A stretch of DNA of 64,000 nt, from positions 1 to 64,000 of the forward strand of contig NZ_JAUXXE010000078.1 of the NCBI RefSeq assembly GCF_030681155.1. The letters are read 5' to 3'. Source of the stretch: Phenylobacterium sp. Its GTDB lineage: Bacteria; Pseudomonadota; Alphaproteobacteria; Caulobacterales; Caulobacteraceae. The notes under the pieces were generated by a model that did not search any database, had not been told where the DNA came from, and saw only the letters and a program-made list of their open reading frames with translations. This document shows positions 25,068-33,911 of this stretch, one piece after another; position 1 is the stretch's first letter, and every line of letters begins with the position of its first letter. The position numbers and the translations under genes were made by a program.

Positions 25068-26093
25068 TTAGCGATACGTCCCCCTCGAACGATCATCCGC
25101 GAACGTCGCATATTTGGCGTCGTCCGCCGAGTAGGTCAGCTGCATCTTTTCGCTGATTATCGTTGAGTTGCCAAAGTTGACGCCACCGGACCTATAGCCC
25201 CGGGCGCTTTGTAGGAAGCCGTCTGCGAGATCGTAGCTGGCGGCTGGAAGTTCAATAGGTTGCTCGTGCGGCGCGATCGACCAGTCCGCGTGCGTTATCT
25301 CTCGCACCTTGGCGGACGTGATCATCGGAGCGGGGCCCGAACGGGGCGCCAGTTGCGCCGCGGCTGCGGCGATCGAGAGCGCAAACCCTGGAATTTCAAG
25401 GAGTAGGGGCGATCTGCCGAACACGCCAGCCGCGGTCTGCATGACCTCGCGCCAGCTGTATCCGCCTGGCCTCTGGTCTGAAAGACTGACCGTGAGCGGC
25501 GCATTCAGCTGAGCCATAGCGGCGATCTGCCGCGCCGCGTCCTGCACATGCATCATGGCGATTCGCGCCCTTGGATCGAGCAGCGGCAGCACCGGGCTGG
25601 AGGCGGCGAGCTTGAATAGCGGCAGCGTCTCGGGGTCGTCCGGACCGTAGAGGGCGGGGGGACGGACAATAGTGATTCGGTCGCCCAGCACGGTGCGGGC
25701 CGCGTCTTCGCCGCCGCGTTTGCTCGCTGCGTAGTCCGAAAGGGTCGGTTCGCGCGCGGTCAAGCTGGAGACCAGCAGCATGCGCCCGGTGGTCCGTTCG
25801 GCCACCCGGCGGGCGCCCTCGACATTGACGGCGTTGAACGCCTCGGCTGTCCAGGCCTTGGTCAGGCCAGCGCAGTGGACGACAAGATCGGCGTCGCGGG
25901 ACAAGCGGTCCAGGGCGCCAGCGTCGGCGAGATCGCCCAGGACGACCTCAACCTCCAAGTCGCGCCAGAGCGGGTGAATGACATCTCGTCTTGCGAGAAT
26001 TCGAACCGTCCACCCGCTAGTGGCGAGCTCGCGGACGAGGTGGCGACCGAGGAAGCCGGTGGCTCCCGTCACCGCCACCAGGCCGGCGGCCAT
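25068..26093 (-). CDS. cerR: Extended SDR, ceramide reductase
   Basis: A 341-residue NAD(P)-dependent epimerase-type protein. GATGFLGRH (10-18) binds the dinucleotide; Ser ~110, Tyr121 and Lys125 (YAASK) form the catalytic set. In Caulobacter, CerR reduces the 3-keto group after N-acylation. ATG 26093 begins two bases after the acyl-AMP ligase stop. The ~35-residue tail after ARGYRSG has no SDR likeness and looks extra. Confidence 0.88.
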   Translation of the reverse strand: MAAGLVAVTGATGFLGRHLVRELATSGWTVRILARRDVIHPLWRDLEVEVVLGDLADAGALDRLSRDADLVVHCAGLTKAWTAEAFNAVNVEGARRVAERTTGRMLLVSSLTAREPTLSDYAASKRGGEDAARTVLGDRITIVRPPALYGPDDPETLPLFKLAASSPVLPLLDPRARIAMMHVQDAARQIAAMAQLNAPLTVSLSDQRPGGYSWREVMQTAAGVFGRSPLLLEIPGFALSIAAAAAQLAPRSGPAPMITSAKVREITHADWSIAPHEQPIELPAASYDLADGFLQSARGYRSGGVNFGNSTIISEKMQLTYSADDAKYATFADDRSRGTYR

Positions 26094-26095
26094 GA

Positions 26096-27805
26096 CTAGA
26101 CGGTCGCCCTCTCGCCCAGCTCGGCGAGATAGGCGGCCTTGGCCCGCGAGCGGCTGAGCTTGCCCGATGAGGTCTGGGGCAGGGCGTGGCCGCCGACCAG
26201 CTTCACCTGGGGTTCGACGCTGTGGCGCAGCCGCAGCAGGTCGGTGACTTCCTGGATCAGACGCTCGCGGACCTCCGGGTCGCTGCTGCGGCACTGGACC
26301 AGCACGATCACCGCTTCCTCGCCATCGGTCGGCGCCGAGAAGGCCGCTACGTCACCGCTGCGCAGGCCCGCGATCTCGGCCTCGGCCGTCCATTCCAGGT
26401 CCTGCGGCCAGATATTTCGGCCGTTCAGGATGATCAGGTCTTTGCTGCGACCGGTCAGGACGATCTGGCCATCGGAGAGGTAGCCGATGTCGCCGGTGTC
26501 CAGCCAGCCATCGGCAGACAGCACGTGACTGGTCGCCTCAGGCTGCTCGAAATAGCCCACCATCAGGCTCGGGCCGCGCGCGAATACCCGGCCGACCTGG
26601 CGTTCAGGCAGGACTTCGCCTCGGTCGTCACGAATCTGCAGTTCGTGGCCGGGCAGGGGCGGGCCGTTGCGGGCGAAATCGCGGGTGCGAGGCGACTGGG
26701 GCGCTTCGACCGCCAGACCGTCCTTCTCCAGGCGCTCGACGTCCAGGGTCTCGGCGATCAGGCCCTCGCCCAGCGGGGCCATGGCGAGCGCGAGCGTCGC
26801 CTCGGCCATGCCGTAGCTGGCGACGAAGGCGGTGGGCGAGAAGCCAGCGGCGGCGAACCGCTCGGCGAAGTCCTTGAGCGGCTTGGTGCGGATCATGTCG
26901 CCGCCAAGCCCGGCGACGCGCCAGCCGGAGAGGTCGAGGTGGTTCAGCGCCGCGTTCTCCCCGCGCCGGGCGCAGAGCTCATAGCCGAAGGTCGGGCTGT
27001 AGGAGATCGTCGCACCATTGCGACCGATCAGGTCGAGCCAGAGCAGTGGGCGTCGCACAAAGGCGCCGGTCGGCATCAGGTCGACGGACATCTGCGCGGA
27101 CAGCGGGCTGAGCAGGAACCCGACGAGACCCATGTCGTGATAGAGCGGCAGCCACGAGATGGCGCGGTCTTGCGGACGCACCTGCAAGCCGTCGCGGGTG
27201 ATCGCCGTCGCATTGGCCATCAGGGCGCGGTGGGTGACAAGCACGCCGGTCGGGAAGCGCGTGCTGCCCGAGGAAAACTGCAGATAGCAGGGACCGTCGG
27301 GTGCGATGACCGGCAGGTCCAGGCCCTGCGAGGCGGGAAGCTCAGCCAGCGGCCCGGCGAAGGTGAGGTCCTGGCCCTCTGCGATCTCTTTCAGCCAGGC
27401 GTCCATCGAGGCCGGGCCCAGCAGGGCGCTGGCCTTGGCCGACTGTAACATGCGGCGGATCTGGTCGAGATAGACGGCGCGGCCGCCGAGCGGCGCGGGC
27501 AGAGGCAAGGGCGCCGGCGTGACGCCCGCATACTGGCAGGCGAAGAAGGCGCGGACGAAGTCGGCGTCGGTTTCGGCGATCAGCCCCACACGGTCGCCGG
27601 GCGACAAGCCGGCGGCCAGGAGACGCTCGGCGATCTCACGGGCGGCGACCCGCAACTCGCGGTAAGGCAAGGCTTCGGCGAGCTCGCCGCGCAGCCCATA
27701 GAGATTGACGCCCGTATCGCCCTTGGCGGCGAAATCCAGCGCCTCCACGAGCGTGGAGAAGTCGGCCAATCGAATGGCGCGGTCGGGCGCGGTGGGCGTA
27801 ATCAT
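26096..27805 (-). CDS. acsR: Fatty acyl-AMP ligase that loads the sphingolipid ACP
   Basis: A 569-residue FAAL-type adenylating enzyme. Core motifs are A3 FSSGSTRFPTGVLVTH (~180-195), LPLYHDMGLVGFLLSP just after it, A7 DTGDIGYL (~437) and A8 GRSKDLIILNGRNIWPQDLE (~450). FAALs activate fatty acids and hand them to carrier proteins instead of CoA; the adjacent acpR is the obvious acceptor. ATG 27805 is used; the earlier TTG 27844 adds unconserved residues. No clear Shine-Dalgarno precedes it. Confidence 0.9.
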   Translation of the reverse strand: MITPTAPDRAIRLADFSTLVEALDFAAKGDTGVNLYGLRGELAEALPYRELRVAAREIAERLLAAGLSPGDRVGLIAETDADFVRAFFACQYAGVTPAPLPLPAPLGGRAVYLDQIRRMLQSAKASALLGPASMDAWLKEIAEGQDLTFAGPLAELPASQGLDLPVIAPDGPCYLQFSSGSTRFPTGVLVTHRALMANATAITRDGLQVRPQDRAISWLPLYHDMGLVGFLLSPLSAQMSVDLMPTGAFVRRPLLWLDLIGRNGATISYSPTFGYELCARRGENAALNHLDLSGWRVAGLGGDMIRTKPLKDFAERFAAAGFSPTAFVASYGMAEATLALAMAPLGEGLIAETLDVERLEKDGLAVEAPQSPRTRDFARNGPPLPGHELQIRDDRGEVLPERQVGRVFARGPSLMVGYFEQPEATSHVLSADGWLDTGDIGYLSDGQIVLTGRSKDLIILNGRNIWPQDLEWTAEAEIAGLRSGDVAAFSAPTDGEEAVIVLVQCRSSDPEVRERLIQEVTDLLRLRHSVEPQVKLVGGHALPQTSSGKLSRSRAKAAYLAELGERATV

Positions 27806-27851
27806 GACAGGTCGGCTTTCGCCCGCTTCCGGCTGGTAACGCAAGAGTTTA

Positions 27852-29171
27852 CTACGCGCGGCGCGATGGGTCTTTAGGCCGCATCACTCGCCACAGGCTC
27901 CAGAACATTCCGAGCGCCGTGGCCAGGGAGGCGCCCACCAGGGCCGCGCCGGCGCCCGGAAGCCCATATGTGTTCACGATCGGCGAGAGGGCGGCCAGGA
28001 AGATTGCGGCCACGACCAGGCGGACCTGAAGCACCGCGCCTGGCCTGCCCATCGAGACCAGCATCGGCTCCAGCGGCAAGGCCCAGACCCCGATGACCGC
28101 CGCGCCGACCTGCCAGACCATGGTGTTCGAGGCGTTGGCGAAGTCCTTGCCCATCACCAGGGCCAGCAGCGGTTCTCCGGCGAAGATCGCTACGAGCAGC
28201 AGCAGGGTGGCGAACCCGCCGCCGATCACGCCGACGCGAACCGCGAGCCGCTGCATCACCGCCTCGCCGCCGGACGCGCGTAACTTGGCGAGCTCTGGAT
28301 ACATCGCCGGAATAAGCAGCCGCGCCGGTTTGGCCATGGCGTCGGCGATCTGGCGCGCCACCCGCCACAGCCCGGCCTCGGTGGGACCAAGCAGGGCGCC
28401 CACCGCCAGGGTGGCGACATGGGTGAAGGCGACCTCGACGCTGGCGCTGGCGTTGGTGGCGACGGCGAAGCGCCAGGCGCCGGGCATGCCGGCCGTTAGC
28501 GGCCCTGACCAGGAGAAGCCTGAGATCAGATCGCGGCGACGCAGCTCTTGCCAGGCGATGACGCTGACATAGATGAGGCCGGCCAGGGTGCCGGCGCCCC
28601 ACACCAGCAGGAAGAAGGAAACCGGCGCGTCGATGACGAACCCAACGGCGCCGCCGATCAGCCTGATCAGTGAGCTGATCGCGGCCTGCACTGATAACAG
28701 GCCGAAGCGGTCGAACAGGCGCAGCAGCCCGATCTGGGTCGCGGGAACCATGAAGGCGATGGTGATCGCATAGAGCGCGGCCGGGCCGGCCATGCCTTGA
28801 GGCATGCCGAGCAGCGACCCGAACAGCAGTACTCCGACCACACCGATGGCGACGCCGGCGACCGCGCTGGCGACGTCGAGGACAAGGCCAAAGCGTATGA
28901 CTCGTTGGAAGTCGGCGCGCCGACCTTCGGCCAGGGGCGCTGGGCCGAACTGCAGCACGGTTTGCCACGATTGGAACCGCGCCACGTCGCCGATGAATTG
29001 GGCGAAGGTGTTGATCAGGACCAGGACGCCGAAGTTCGCTACCCCCAGGCTGCGCGCAGCCAGCGCCATGTAACCCAAGCTGATCACGGCGTTGAGCGTG
29101 CGCCCGCCGAGCAGCATTCCGGCATTGGCCAGCACCCGGCCAAGCAGGCCGGCCGGAGAGGTCGCGGTCAT
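27852..29171 (-). CDS. Wzx/MATE-like lipid flippase in the ceramide operon
   Basis: A 439-residue polytopic membrane protein of the polysaccharide-flippase (MOP) superfamily, with about 12 hydrophobic spans. Typical segments are LGGRTLNAVISLGYMALAARSLGVANFGVLVLINTFAQ and LGPTEAGLWRVARQIADAMAKPARLL. Such proteins move lipid-linked glycans across the inner membrane. Here it overlaps the glycerophosphotransferase-like stop (ATGA) and precedes acsR, so a sphingolipid or decorated sphingolipid cargo is likely. ATG 29171 is used; the longer open frame upstream is another gene's shadow. Confidence 0.87.
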   Translation of the reverse strand: MTATSPAGLLGRVLANAGMLLGGRTLNAVISLGYMALAARSLGVANFGVLVLINTFAQFIGDVARFQSWQTVLQFGPAPLAEGRRADFQRVIRFGLVLDVASAVAGVAIGVVGVLLFGSLLGMPQGMAGPAALYAITIAFMVPATQIGLLRLFDRFGLLSVQAAISSLIRLIGGAVGFVIDAPVSFFLLVWGAGTLAGLIYVSVIAWQELRRRDLISGFSWSGPLTAGMPGAWRFAVATNASASVEVAFTHVATLAVGALLGPTEAGLWRVARQIADAMAKPARLLIPAMYPELAKLRASGGEAVMQRLAVRVGVIGGGFATLLLLVAIFAGEPLLALVMGKDFANASNTMVWQVGAAVIGVWALPLEPMLVSMGRPGAVLQVRLVVAAIFLAALSPIVNTYGLPGAGAALVGASLATALGMFWSLWRVMRPKDPSRRA

Positions 29172-30310
29172 GGAACGGGACGCCCGCCCAGCCGGACGGC
29201 GATGGCTTCGGCCGCTCTTAGCGAAGATGACCGCGGTTGCAGGTCGAAGCTCGAGGCGAAGCCGGCCTGCTGCTCGGCCAGATAGTCGCCATGGCTTGCG
29301 ATCGCCGTGGCGACCGCATCCGGCAGGGCCTCGACATTGTCCAGCACCGGGCCGTAGCGCCAATGCCGATAGCTTTCGTCGGCGGCCCAGTCGACGCCAT
29401 GGGCGTTGAGGAAGATCGCCGGCTTCGGCGTGCGCAGGAACTCGTAGATCTGGCTGCTGACGTCGCCCAGATAGACATCGGCCACGCGGGTATAGGTCAT
29501 GTCGATGGCGGCCGGTCCGCCCAGGTCGATATGGATACGCGGATGGTCGGCGAAACGGTTCACGGGACCCACGTCAGGGGCGCCGGCCTGGTCGAACAGT
29601 CTCACGTGCGGGGCGAAGATCAGATTGTAGCGGTCGTCGGCGGCGAACCGCTCCAACACCTGGGCTCCCCATCGCGGCCATGAACTCAGTTTCGGGTCGA
29701 AGTGCGGATTGTAGAGCACGATCGGCCGCTGGTCGGTGAAGGGGTTCTTCGGCTTCGGCGACAGGGCCTCGACGATGTCGAACTTCGGATAGCCGACCAT
29801 TGCGCAGTTTTCGGGCGCCACCAGGCCGCTGTCGATCATGCGGTCGCGTTGCTTTGGCCCAGCCGCCATTACCAGATCGAAGAGGCCGAGCCGGGGCTCG
29901 AAGGGGCCGCCACGATCACCGGCGCCGTGCTGGGTGTAGACCAGCTTGGTCCGCTTCACGCCCAGTCGCCGCAATAGGGCCGTGGTGCGTTCCGGCGTGA
30001 CGACCGCGTCGTAACCGGCCAGCAGCCGTGCATTGGCGACCAGCATCGCGGCCTTGGGCGGCGTCGTGGCCCGGCCAGGACGGATGTCGCGCAGCCACTT
30101 CGGACCCAGCAGCCGGGTGGTCAGCGGCGCGTCGCCCAACTGCGCCAGCGCCTCGTCGATATAGTCCAGGTGGGCCTGCGAGGTCGCCGCGAGATGGACG
30201 TCGAACTGCGGCCAGTTGCGGGCCAGTTCGATGGCGATCGGCAGGCTGTGCAGGATCTGGTGCGTCTGCGCGATATAGAGAAAACAGACCTTGGGCGCGG
30301 GCGCGTTCAT
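29168..30310 (-). CDS. CDP-glycerol glycerophosphotransferase-like protein (TagB/TagF type)
   Basis: A 380-residue GT-B-fold protein. It has VVTPERTTALLRRLG, then TQHGAGDRGG (His ~125), AAGPKQRDRM and DVYLGDVSSQIYEFL, all typical of the teichoic-acid glycerophosphotransferase family, which transfers glycerol-phosphate from CDP-glycerol. It starts at ATG 30310 after the lptC-like gene. In a Gram-negative ceramide operon it may add a phosphoglycerol-type unit to ceramide or to a saccharide; the donor and acceptor are unknown. Confidence 0.82.
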   Translation of the reverse strand: MNAPAPKVCFLYIAQTHQILHSLPIAIELARNWPQFDVHLAATSQAHLDYIDEALAQLGDAPLTTRLLGPKWLRDIRPGRATTPPKAAMLVANARLLAGYDAVVTPERTTALLRRLGVKRTKLVYTQHGAGDRGGPFEPRLGLFDLVMAAGPKQRDRMIDSGLVAPENCAMVGYPKFDIVEALSPKPKNPFTDQRPIVLYNPHFDPKLSSWPRWGAQVLERFAADDRYNLIFAPHVRLFDQAGAPDVGPVNRFADHPRIHIDLGGPAAIDMTYTRVADVYLGDVSSQIYEFLRTPKPAIFLNAHGVDWAADESYRHWRYGPVLDNVEALPDAVATAIASHGDYLAEQQAGFASSFDLQPRSSSLRAAEAIAVRLGGRPVP

Positions 30311-30386
30311 GACGTGTGCCGATTGGCCCAGTCTTCGCACGACCGCAACGGATCTTTCGTGCCCCGCAAAGCCATGACGGCTTCGT

Positions 30387-30998
30387 CTAGCGTGGCGGCG
30401 GGGTCAGGCGTCCGCTGACGCCGCCCTTGAGGATCAGGCGATCGCCCTTGTTCTCCACCGTGTAGGAGCCCGACTGAACCTGTGCGTCGTCTCGCGCGAT
30501 CTGCAGGCCGGTTTGGCCGCTGACTACGCCCGTCCGGGTGTCGATATGGGCTTCCTGAGCGGTGAAGCGCGAGCCTGCCCCGTTGTCCATCTTCACCTCG
30601 CCAGTCAGGATCAGGGTGTGGTCAGGTTCGTCATAGACGCCGGACTTCGCGGTGGCCTGTTTCATACCGCCGTCGGCGGTGCGGAGCACGATGACGGGGT
30701 CGGCGATGACGATCCGCCCTGCGCGCTTTTCGTCTCGCACGCCTTCGCGGCCGGTGATGCTGAATGTACGGCCGTCAGGGTTCGTGCCCGAGAAATGCGG
30801 CTTCAGCATCCTGGACACTTGGGCCGGTTCAGCCTCCTGCGTCGGCGCCGACATCATGCTCAGGGCGACTTGAACGATGCAGAGGATCAAGAGAACGCCG
30901 GCCGCTACGGGCAGGGCCCAGCGGAGAATCTTGACGTTTTCCAGGCGCCGCTCGCGCTGGCGCTGGGTCCCCGGGACGCTCACGGATCGAAGCAACAT
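30387..30998 (-). CDS. lptC: LptC-like protein, first gene of the ceramide operon
   Basis: A 203-residue bitopic inner-membrane protein: a basic N-terminus, one TM (~28-48, WALPVAAGVLLILCIVQVAL) and a periplasmic LptA/C/OstA-type beta-jellyroll with repeated short strands (KSGVYDEPDHTLILTGEVKMDNGAGSR..., VVSGQTGLQI). In LPS transport LptC links LptFG to LptA. Canonical lptC sits beside lptA-lptB; here it leads an operon of ceramide genes, implying a sphingolipid-specific copy. ATG 30998 has AGGAG ten bases upstream. Confidence 0.86.
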   Translation of the reverse strand: MLLRSVSVPGTQRQRERRLENVKILRWALPVAAGVLLILCIVQVALSMMSAPTQEAEPAQVSRMLKPHFSGTNPDGRTFSITGREGVRDEKRAGRIVIADPVIVLRTADGGMKQATAKSGVYDEPDHTLILTGEVKMDNGAGSRFTAQEAHIDTRTGVVSGQTGLQIARDDAQVQSGSYTVENKGDRLILKGGVSGRLTPPPR

Positions 30999-31020
30999 TG
31001 ATCTCGATCTCCTCACCCGT

Positions 31021-31038
31021 CCTGGCCCGGCGGCCAGG
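31021..31038 (-). promoter_or_regulatory. Hairpin in the 5' leader of the lptC-ceramide operon
   Basis: A perfect 7-bp inverted repeat CCTGGCC/GGCCAGG with a four-base loop lies just upstream of the lptC-like ribosome site. It could stabilise or modulate the leader; no promoter hexamers were convincing nearby. Confidence 0.35.
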
Positions 31039-31204
31039 GACTCAAAGCGCCCTTCAGCTCATGGGCCACATATAGGGTCTAGCGGCGGGCGTCTTCGGCA
31101 CTATCTCACAAGCGTCATTAGTCGCCAGGGATAGAAACAACAGGTCGATCAGAGATGAGGGCAATATCTTCCAACTTCACCGTTCGGCCTGCAGGTGACG
31201 TTCA

Positions 31205-31354
31205 ATGCTGAACTTCATTCTGGCCCCGCTTGGCATCCTCCTCATCGGCCTCGGAGCAGTGGGGCTATTCCTGGCCCTGAGAAAGCGGCGCGGGCGCACA
31301 GAGCCGGAATTGGCGGAGCCTGACCATACAGCCTCAGGCGATGGGCGGGACTGA
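31205..31354 (+). CDS. 49-residue single-span membrane protein
   Basis: Reading from ATG 31205 (AGGTGA about eight bases upstream), the protein is MLNFILAPLGILLIGLGAVG, continuing as a single TM helix (~3-25), then a basic RKRRGR stop-transfer and an acidic tail ending GDGRD. It fits the positive-inside rule with a short periplasmic N-terminus. It is divergent from the lptC-ceramide operon, so it shares its regulatory gap. No family was recognised. Confidence 0.6.
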   Translation: MLNFILAPLGILLIGLGAVGLFLALRKRRGRTEPELAEPDHTASGDGRD

Positions 31355-31533
31355 CGCCCGGCCAGCCGGACTCGCCCAGTAGATGAGCAACTCCTAGTTA
31401 CGCCTTCAGCGCTTGCCATCGGCTGTGATGGCGGGCCAGATCAGGATGCGTCCCTTGCTGTTCCCGTAAGACAGCGAGGTTCCCACTCGTCGATGACATC
31501 CAAATCGCACCAAGGGAAAATGGGAGTTCGCCT

Positions 31534-32937
31534 GTGGTTTCAATTAGTAAGTCGATTTCAGAGTCGCAATTTTCAACTCGTCGGCCGGCCAAACAAGCTT
31601 GGCTGACCTCGCTGGCCCTCGGCGTCGCGATCGCGCTTTGCCTTTTTCAAGCTAGCCGTGCGGCTACGCCGGCCGCTGATGGCGGCGCCACTCTCTTTCA
31701 GAATGTCCGCGTCTTCAACGGCAAGAGCGCCACGCTCTCCTCGCCGTCCAATGTGCTGGTCAGGGGCAATCTGATCGAGCGCATCTCGACAAGCCCGATA
31801 GCCGCCGATCCGAATGTGCGCGTCATCGCCGGTGGCGGGCGTGTGCTGATGCCAGGGCTAACCGACGCCCACTGGCACGCCATGATGATCCGCGCGACCC
31901 CTGCCTTGCTGTTGGGAAGCGACGTTGGGTACACGACGCTGTTGGCGGCGGGCGAGGCGACAGCCACGCTGATGCGCGGCTTCACCACTGTGCGGGACAT
32001 GGGCGGCCCATCGTTCTCGCTCAAGCGCGCGATCGACGAAGGCGCGCTGCCCGGCCCACGCATCTACCCCTCTGGCGCGATGATCACCGTCACCAGCGGC
32101 CATGGCGACTTCCGACAGCTTATCGATCTACCCCGGGCCATGGGCGAACACAGCCGGGTGGAAGAGCTTGGCGGCGCGGCGATCGCCGACAGCCCCGATG
32201 AAGTGCGGTTGCGCACGCGGGAACAACTGATGCTGGGCGCCTCGCAGATCAAGCTCACGGCCGGCGGCGGCGTGGCTTCGCCTCACAGCCCGCTGGACGT
32301 CGCCACCTTCAACGAGGACGAGCTTCACGCCGCGGTCGAGGCGGCGGCCAACTGGGGCACCTTTGTCTGCACCCACGCCTACACGTCGATCTCGGTGCAG
32401 CGGTCCATCGCCGCCGGTGTGAAGTGCATCGAGCATGCGCACCTGATCGACGAGCCTACGGCCCGTCTGATCGCCGAAAAAGGCGTCTGGCTGAGCACCC
32501 AGCCCTTTGTGGACATTGGCGGCGCAGCCGCGCTGGGTCCGGCCGAACAGGCGCAGATGCGCCAGGTCGTGGCGGGCACCGACCGGGTCTACAACTTGGC
32601 CCGGAAGTACAAGATCAAGACCGCGTTCGGGACTGACATCCTGTTTTCGCAAGCGCTGGCCGAGCGACAGGGCCAGGGCCTTGTTGATCTGACCCGTTGG
32701 TATACGCCGGCCGAGGCTCTGATCATGGCCACCTCCACCAACGCCGAGCTCTTCGCCATGACCGGCCTGCGTAACCCCTATCCCGGCAAGCTCGGGGTCG
32801 TGGAAGAGGGCGCGTTCGCCGACCTGTTGCTGGTTGATGGCAATCCGCTTGAGGACATCAAGGTGGTCGCGGACCCGGCGAAGAACTTCCTGATCATCAT
32901 GAAGGACGGCAAGATCTACAAGGACGCGCTGAACTGA
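31534..32937 (+). CDS. Exported amidohydrolase (imidazolonepropionase/prolidase-like)
   Basis: A 467-residue metal-dependent hydrolase with a signal peptide (to about SRAATPA). The amidohydrolase ligands are clear: HxH in DAHWHA (~113), a likely carboxylated Lys in IKLTAGGG (~246), His in CTHAY (~281), His in EHAH (~303) and Asp in FGTDI (~367). Homologues act on dipeptides (Xaa-Arg/Lys/Pro carboxypeptidases) or similar amides in the periplasm. GTG 31534 has GGGAG seven bases upstream. Confidence 0.88.
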   Translation: MVSISKSISESQFSTRRPAKQAWLTSLALGVAIALCLFQASRAATPAADGGATLFQNVRVFNGKSATLSSPSNVLVRGNLIERISTSPIAADPNVRVIAGGGRVLMPGLTDAHWHAMMIRATPALLLGSDVGYTTLLAAGEATATLMRGFTTVRDMGGPSFSLKRAIDEGALPGPRIYPSGAMITVTSGHGDFRQLIDLPRAMGEHSRVEELGGAAIADSPDEVRLRTREQLMLGASQIKLTAGGGVASPHSPLDVATFNEDELHAAVEAAANWGTFVCTHAYTSISVQRSIAAGVKCIEHAHLIDEPTARLIAEKGVWLSTQPFVDIGGAAALGPAEQAQMRQVVAGTDRVYNLARKYKIKTAFGTDILFSQALAERQGQGLVDLTRWYTPAEALIMATSTNAELFAMTGLRNPYPGKLGVVEEGAFADLLLVDGNPLEDIKVVADPAKNFLIIMKDGKIYKDALN

Positions 32938-32943
32938 CCTTCC

Positions 32944-32993
32944 GGCTTTTCGCGGGCAGGCCTCGCCCTGGGCGGGGCTTGTCAGCGAAAGCC
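32944..32993 (+). repeat. Nested inverted repeat between amidohydrolase and methyltransferase genes
   Basis: An outer stem (32944-32953 with 32985-32993, one bulge) encloses an inner GC-rich stem (32958-32966 with 32972-32980, two G-U pairs). No U-tract follows. It could be a weak terminator, an attenuator or an mRNA-stabilising structure. Confidence 0.5.
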
Positions 32994-33038
32994 ATCCCAG
33001 CTCTTCTGCGGCCCGATTTTGCTCGCAGGGAGGCGACG

Positions 33039-33860
33039 ATGACGCTGCAGACTCAGAAGGTCTGGAACGATCCCGAATACCTGCGGGCCGAGCAGTATCG
33101 AGACTCGTCAAACCTCGCGGCGCGGGCGAACCTTCACACCAAGTACGGGCGCGGCGACTGGTTCGCCTGGGTGGCCCAGCAGCCGGCATGGCCCGCTGCG
33201 GGCCAGGTCCTGGAGCTTGGCTGTGGCGCAGGCTGGTTCTGGACAAACGCCCTCGAACACGTCCCTCCGGGCTTGGAACTCACGCTGACCGACTTGTCGC
33301 CCGGCATGGTCGCCGAGACCGTGGCGCGGGTGCGCGGACTGTCCACCTGGGCTGCCGAAGGAGAGGCGGTCGACGCCTCGGCCCTACCGTTCGCCGCGGC
33401 CAGCTACGACGTCGTCCAGGCGCTGCACATGCTCTATCACCTGCCCGATCCGGCCAGGGGCGTGGATGAGATCGTCCGTGTCCTGCGACCTGGAGGTCTG
33501 GCCGTGATCGCCACGAACGGCCGCGACACCATGTCGGAACTGTTCGCTCTGAACGCGGCGGTGTTCGGCGGCTCCGCGCGGGATGAGACCATCGACGCGT
33601 TCAGCTTGGAGAAGGCCGAACTGATCCTGAGCGAGCGGTTCGCCGAAGTGGAGCTGCGGCTCTATCCGGACACGCTGCGGATCACCGACCCGGCCGATGT
33701 CTATGGCTACCACACCTCAAGCCCGCCTGGAGACGCCGCTACGCCAGAGCAGCAGGCGGCGCTGCGGCGGGTAATCGACGAGGCGTTCGCCAGGGGCGGG
33801 GGAGCGTTGACGGTGACCAAGTCGGTGGGCGTGTTCCTCTGCAGGAAAGCCGCCGACTGA
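33039..33860 (+). CDS. Class I SAM-dependent methyltransferase
   Basis: A 273-residue methyltransferase. Motif I is VLELGCGAGWFW (~57), with LTDLSPGMV as motif post-I, ASALPFAAASYDVVQALHMLYHLP as motif II/III and DEIVRVLRPGGLAVIATNG as motif IV. ATG 33039 has GGGAGG upstream. The substrate is unknown; the fold is the UbiE/phosphatidylethanolamine-methyltransferase-like type. A terminator hairpin follows. Confidence 0.9.
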   Translation: MTLQTQKVWNDPEYLRAEQYRDSSNLAARANLHTKYGRGDWFAWVAQQPAWPAAGQVLELGCGAGWFWTNALEHVPPGLELTLTDLSPGMVAETVARVRGLSTWAAEGEAVDASALPFAAASYDVVQALHMLYHLPDPARGVDEIVRVLRPGGLAVIATNGRDTMSELFALNAAVFGGSARDETIDAFSLEKAELILSERFAEVELRLYPDTLRITDPADVYGYHTSSPPGDAATPEQQAALRRVIDEAFARGGGALTVTKSVGVFLCRKAAD

Positions 33861-33874
33861 TCGCCCAATAGAAA

Positions 33875-33900
33875 GCGCGCCGGCCTTGCGACCGGCGCGC
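33875..33900. terminator. Bidirectional terminator
   Basis: A perfect 9-bp stem GCGCGCCGG/CCGGCGCGC with an eight-base loop lies between two convergent genes. On the minus strand it is followed by TTTCTATT, so it terminates the DUF3597-type gene best. Confidence 0.85.
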
Positions 33901-33911
33901 CCTTCGTAGAC

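Noticed and set aside
31177..31592. Two minus-strand frames upstream of the amidohydrolase
   Set aside because: No ribosome sites or recognisable features; the short plus-strand frame at 31205 is better supported.
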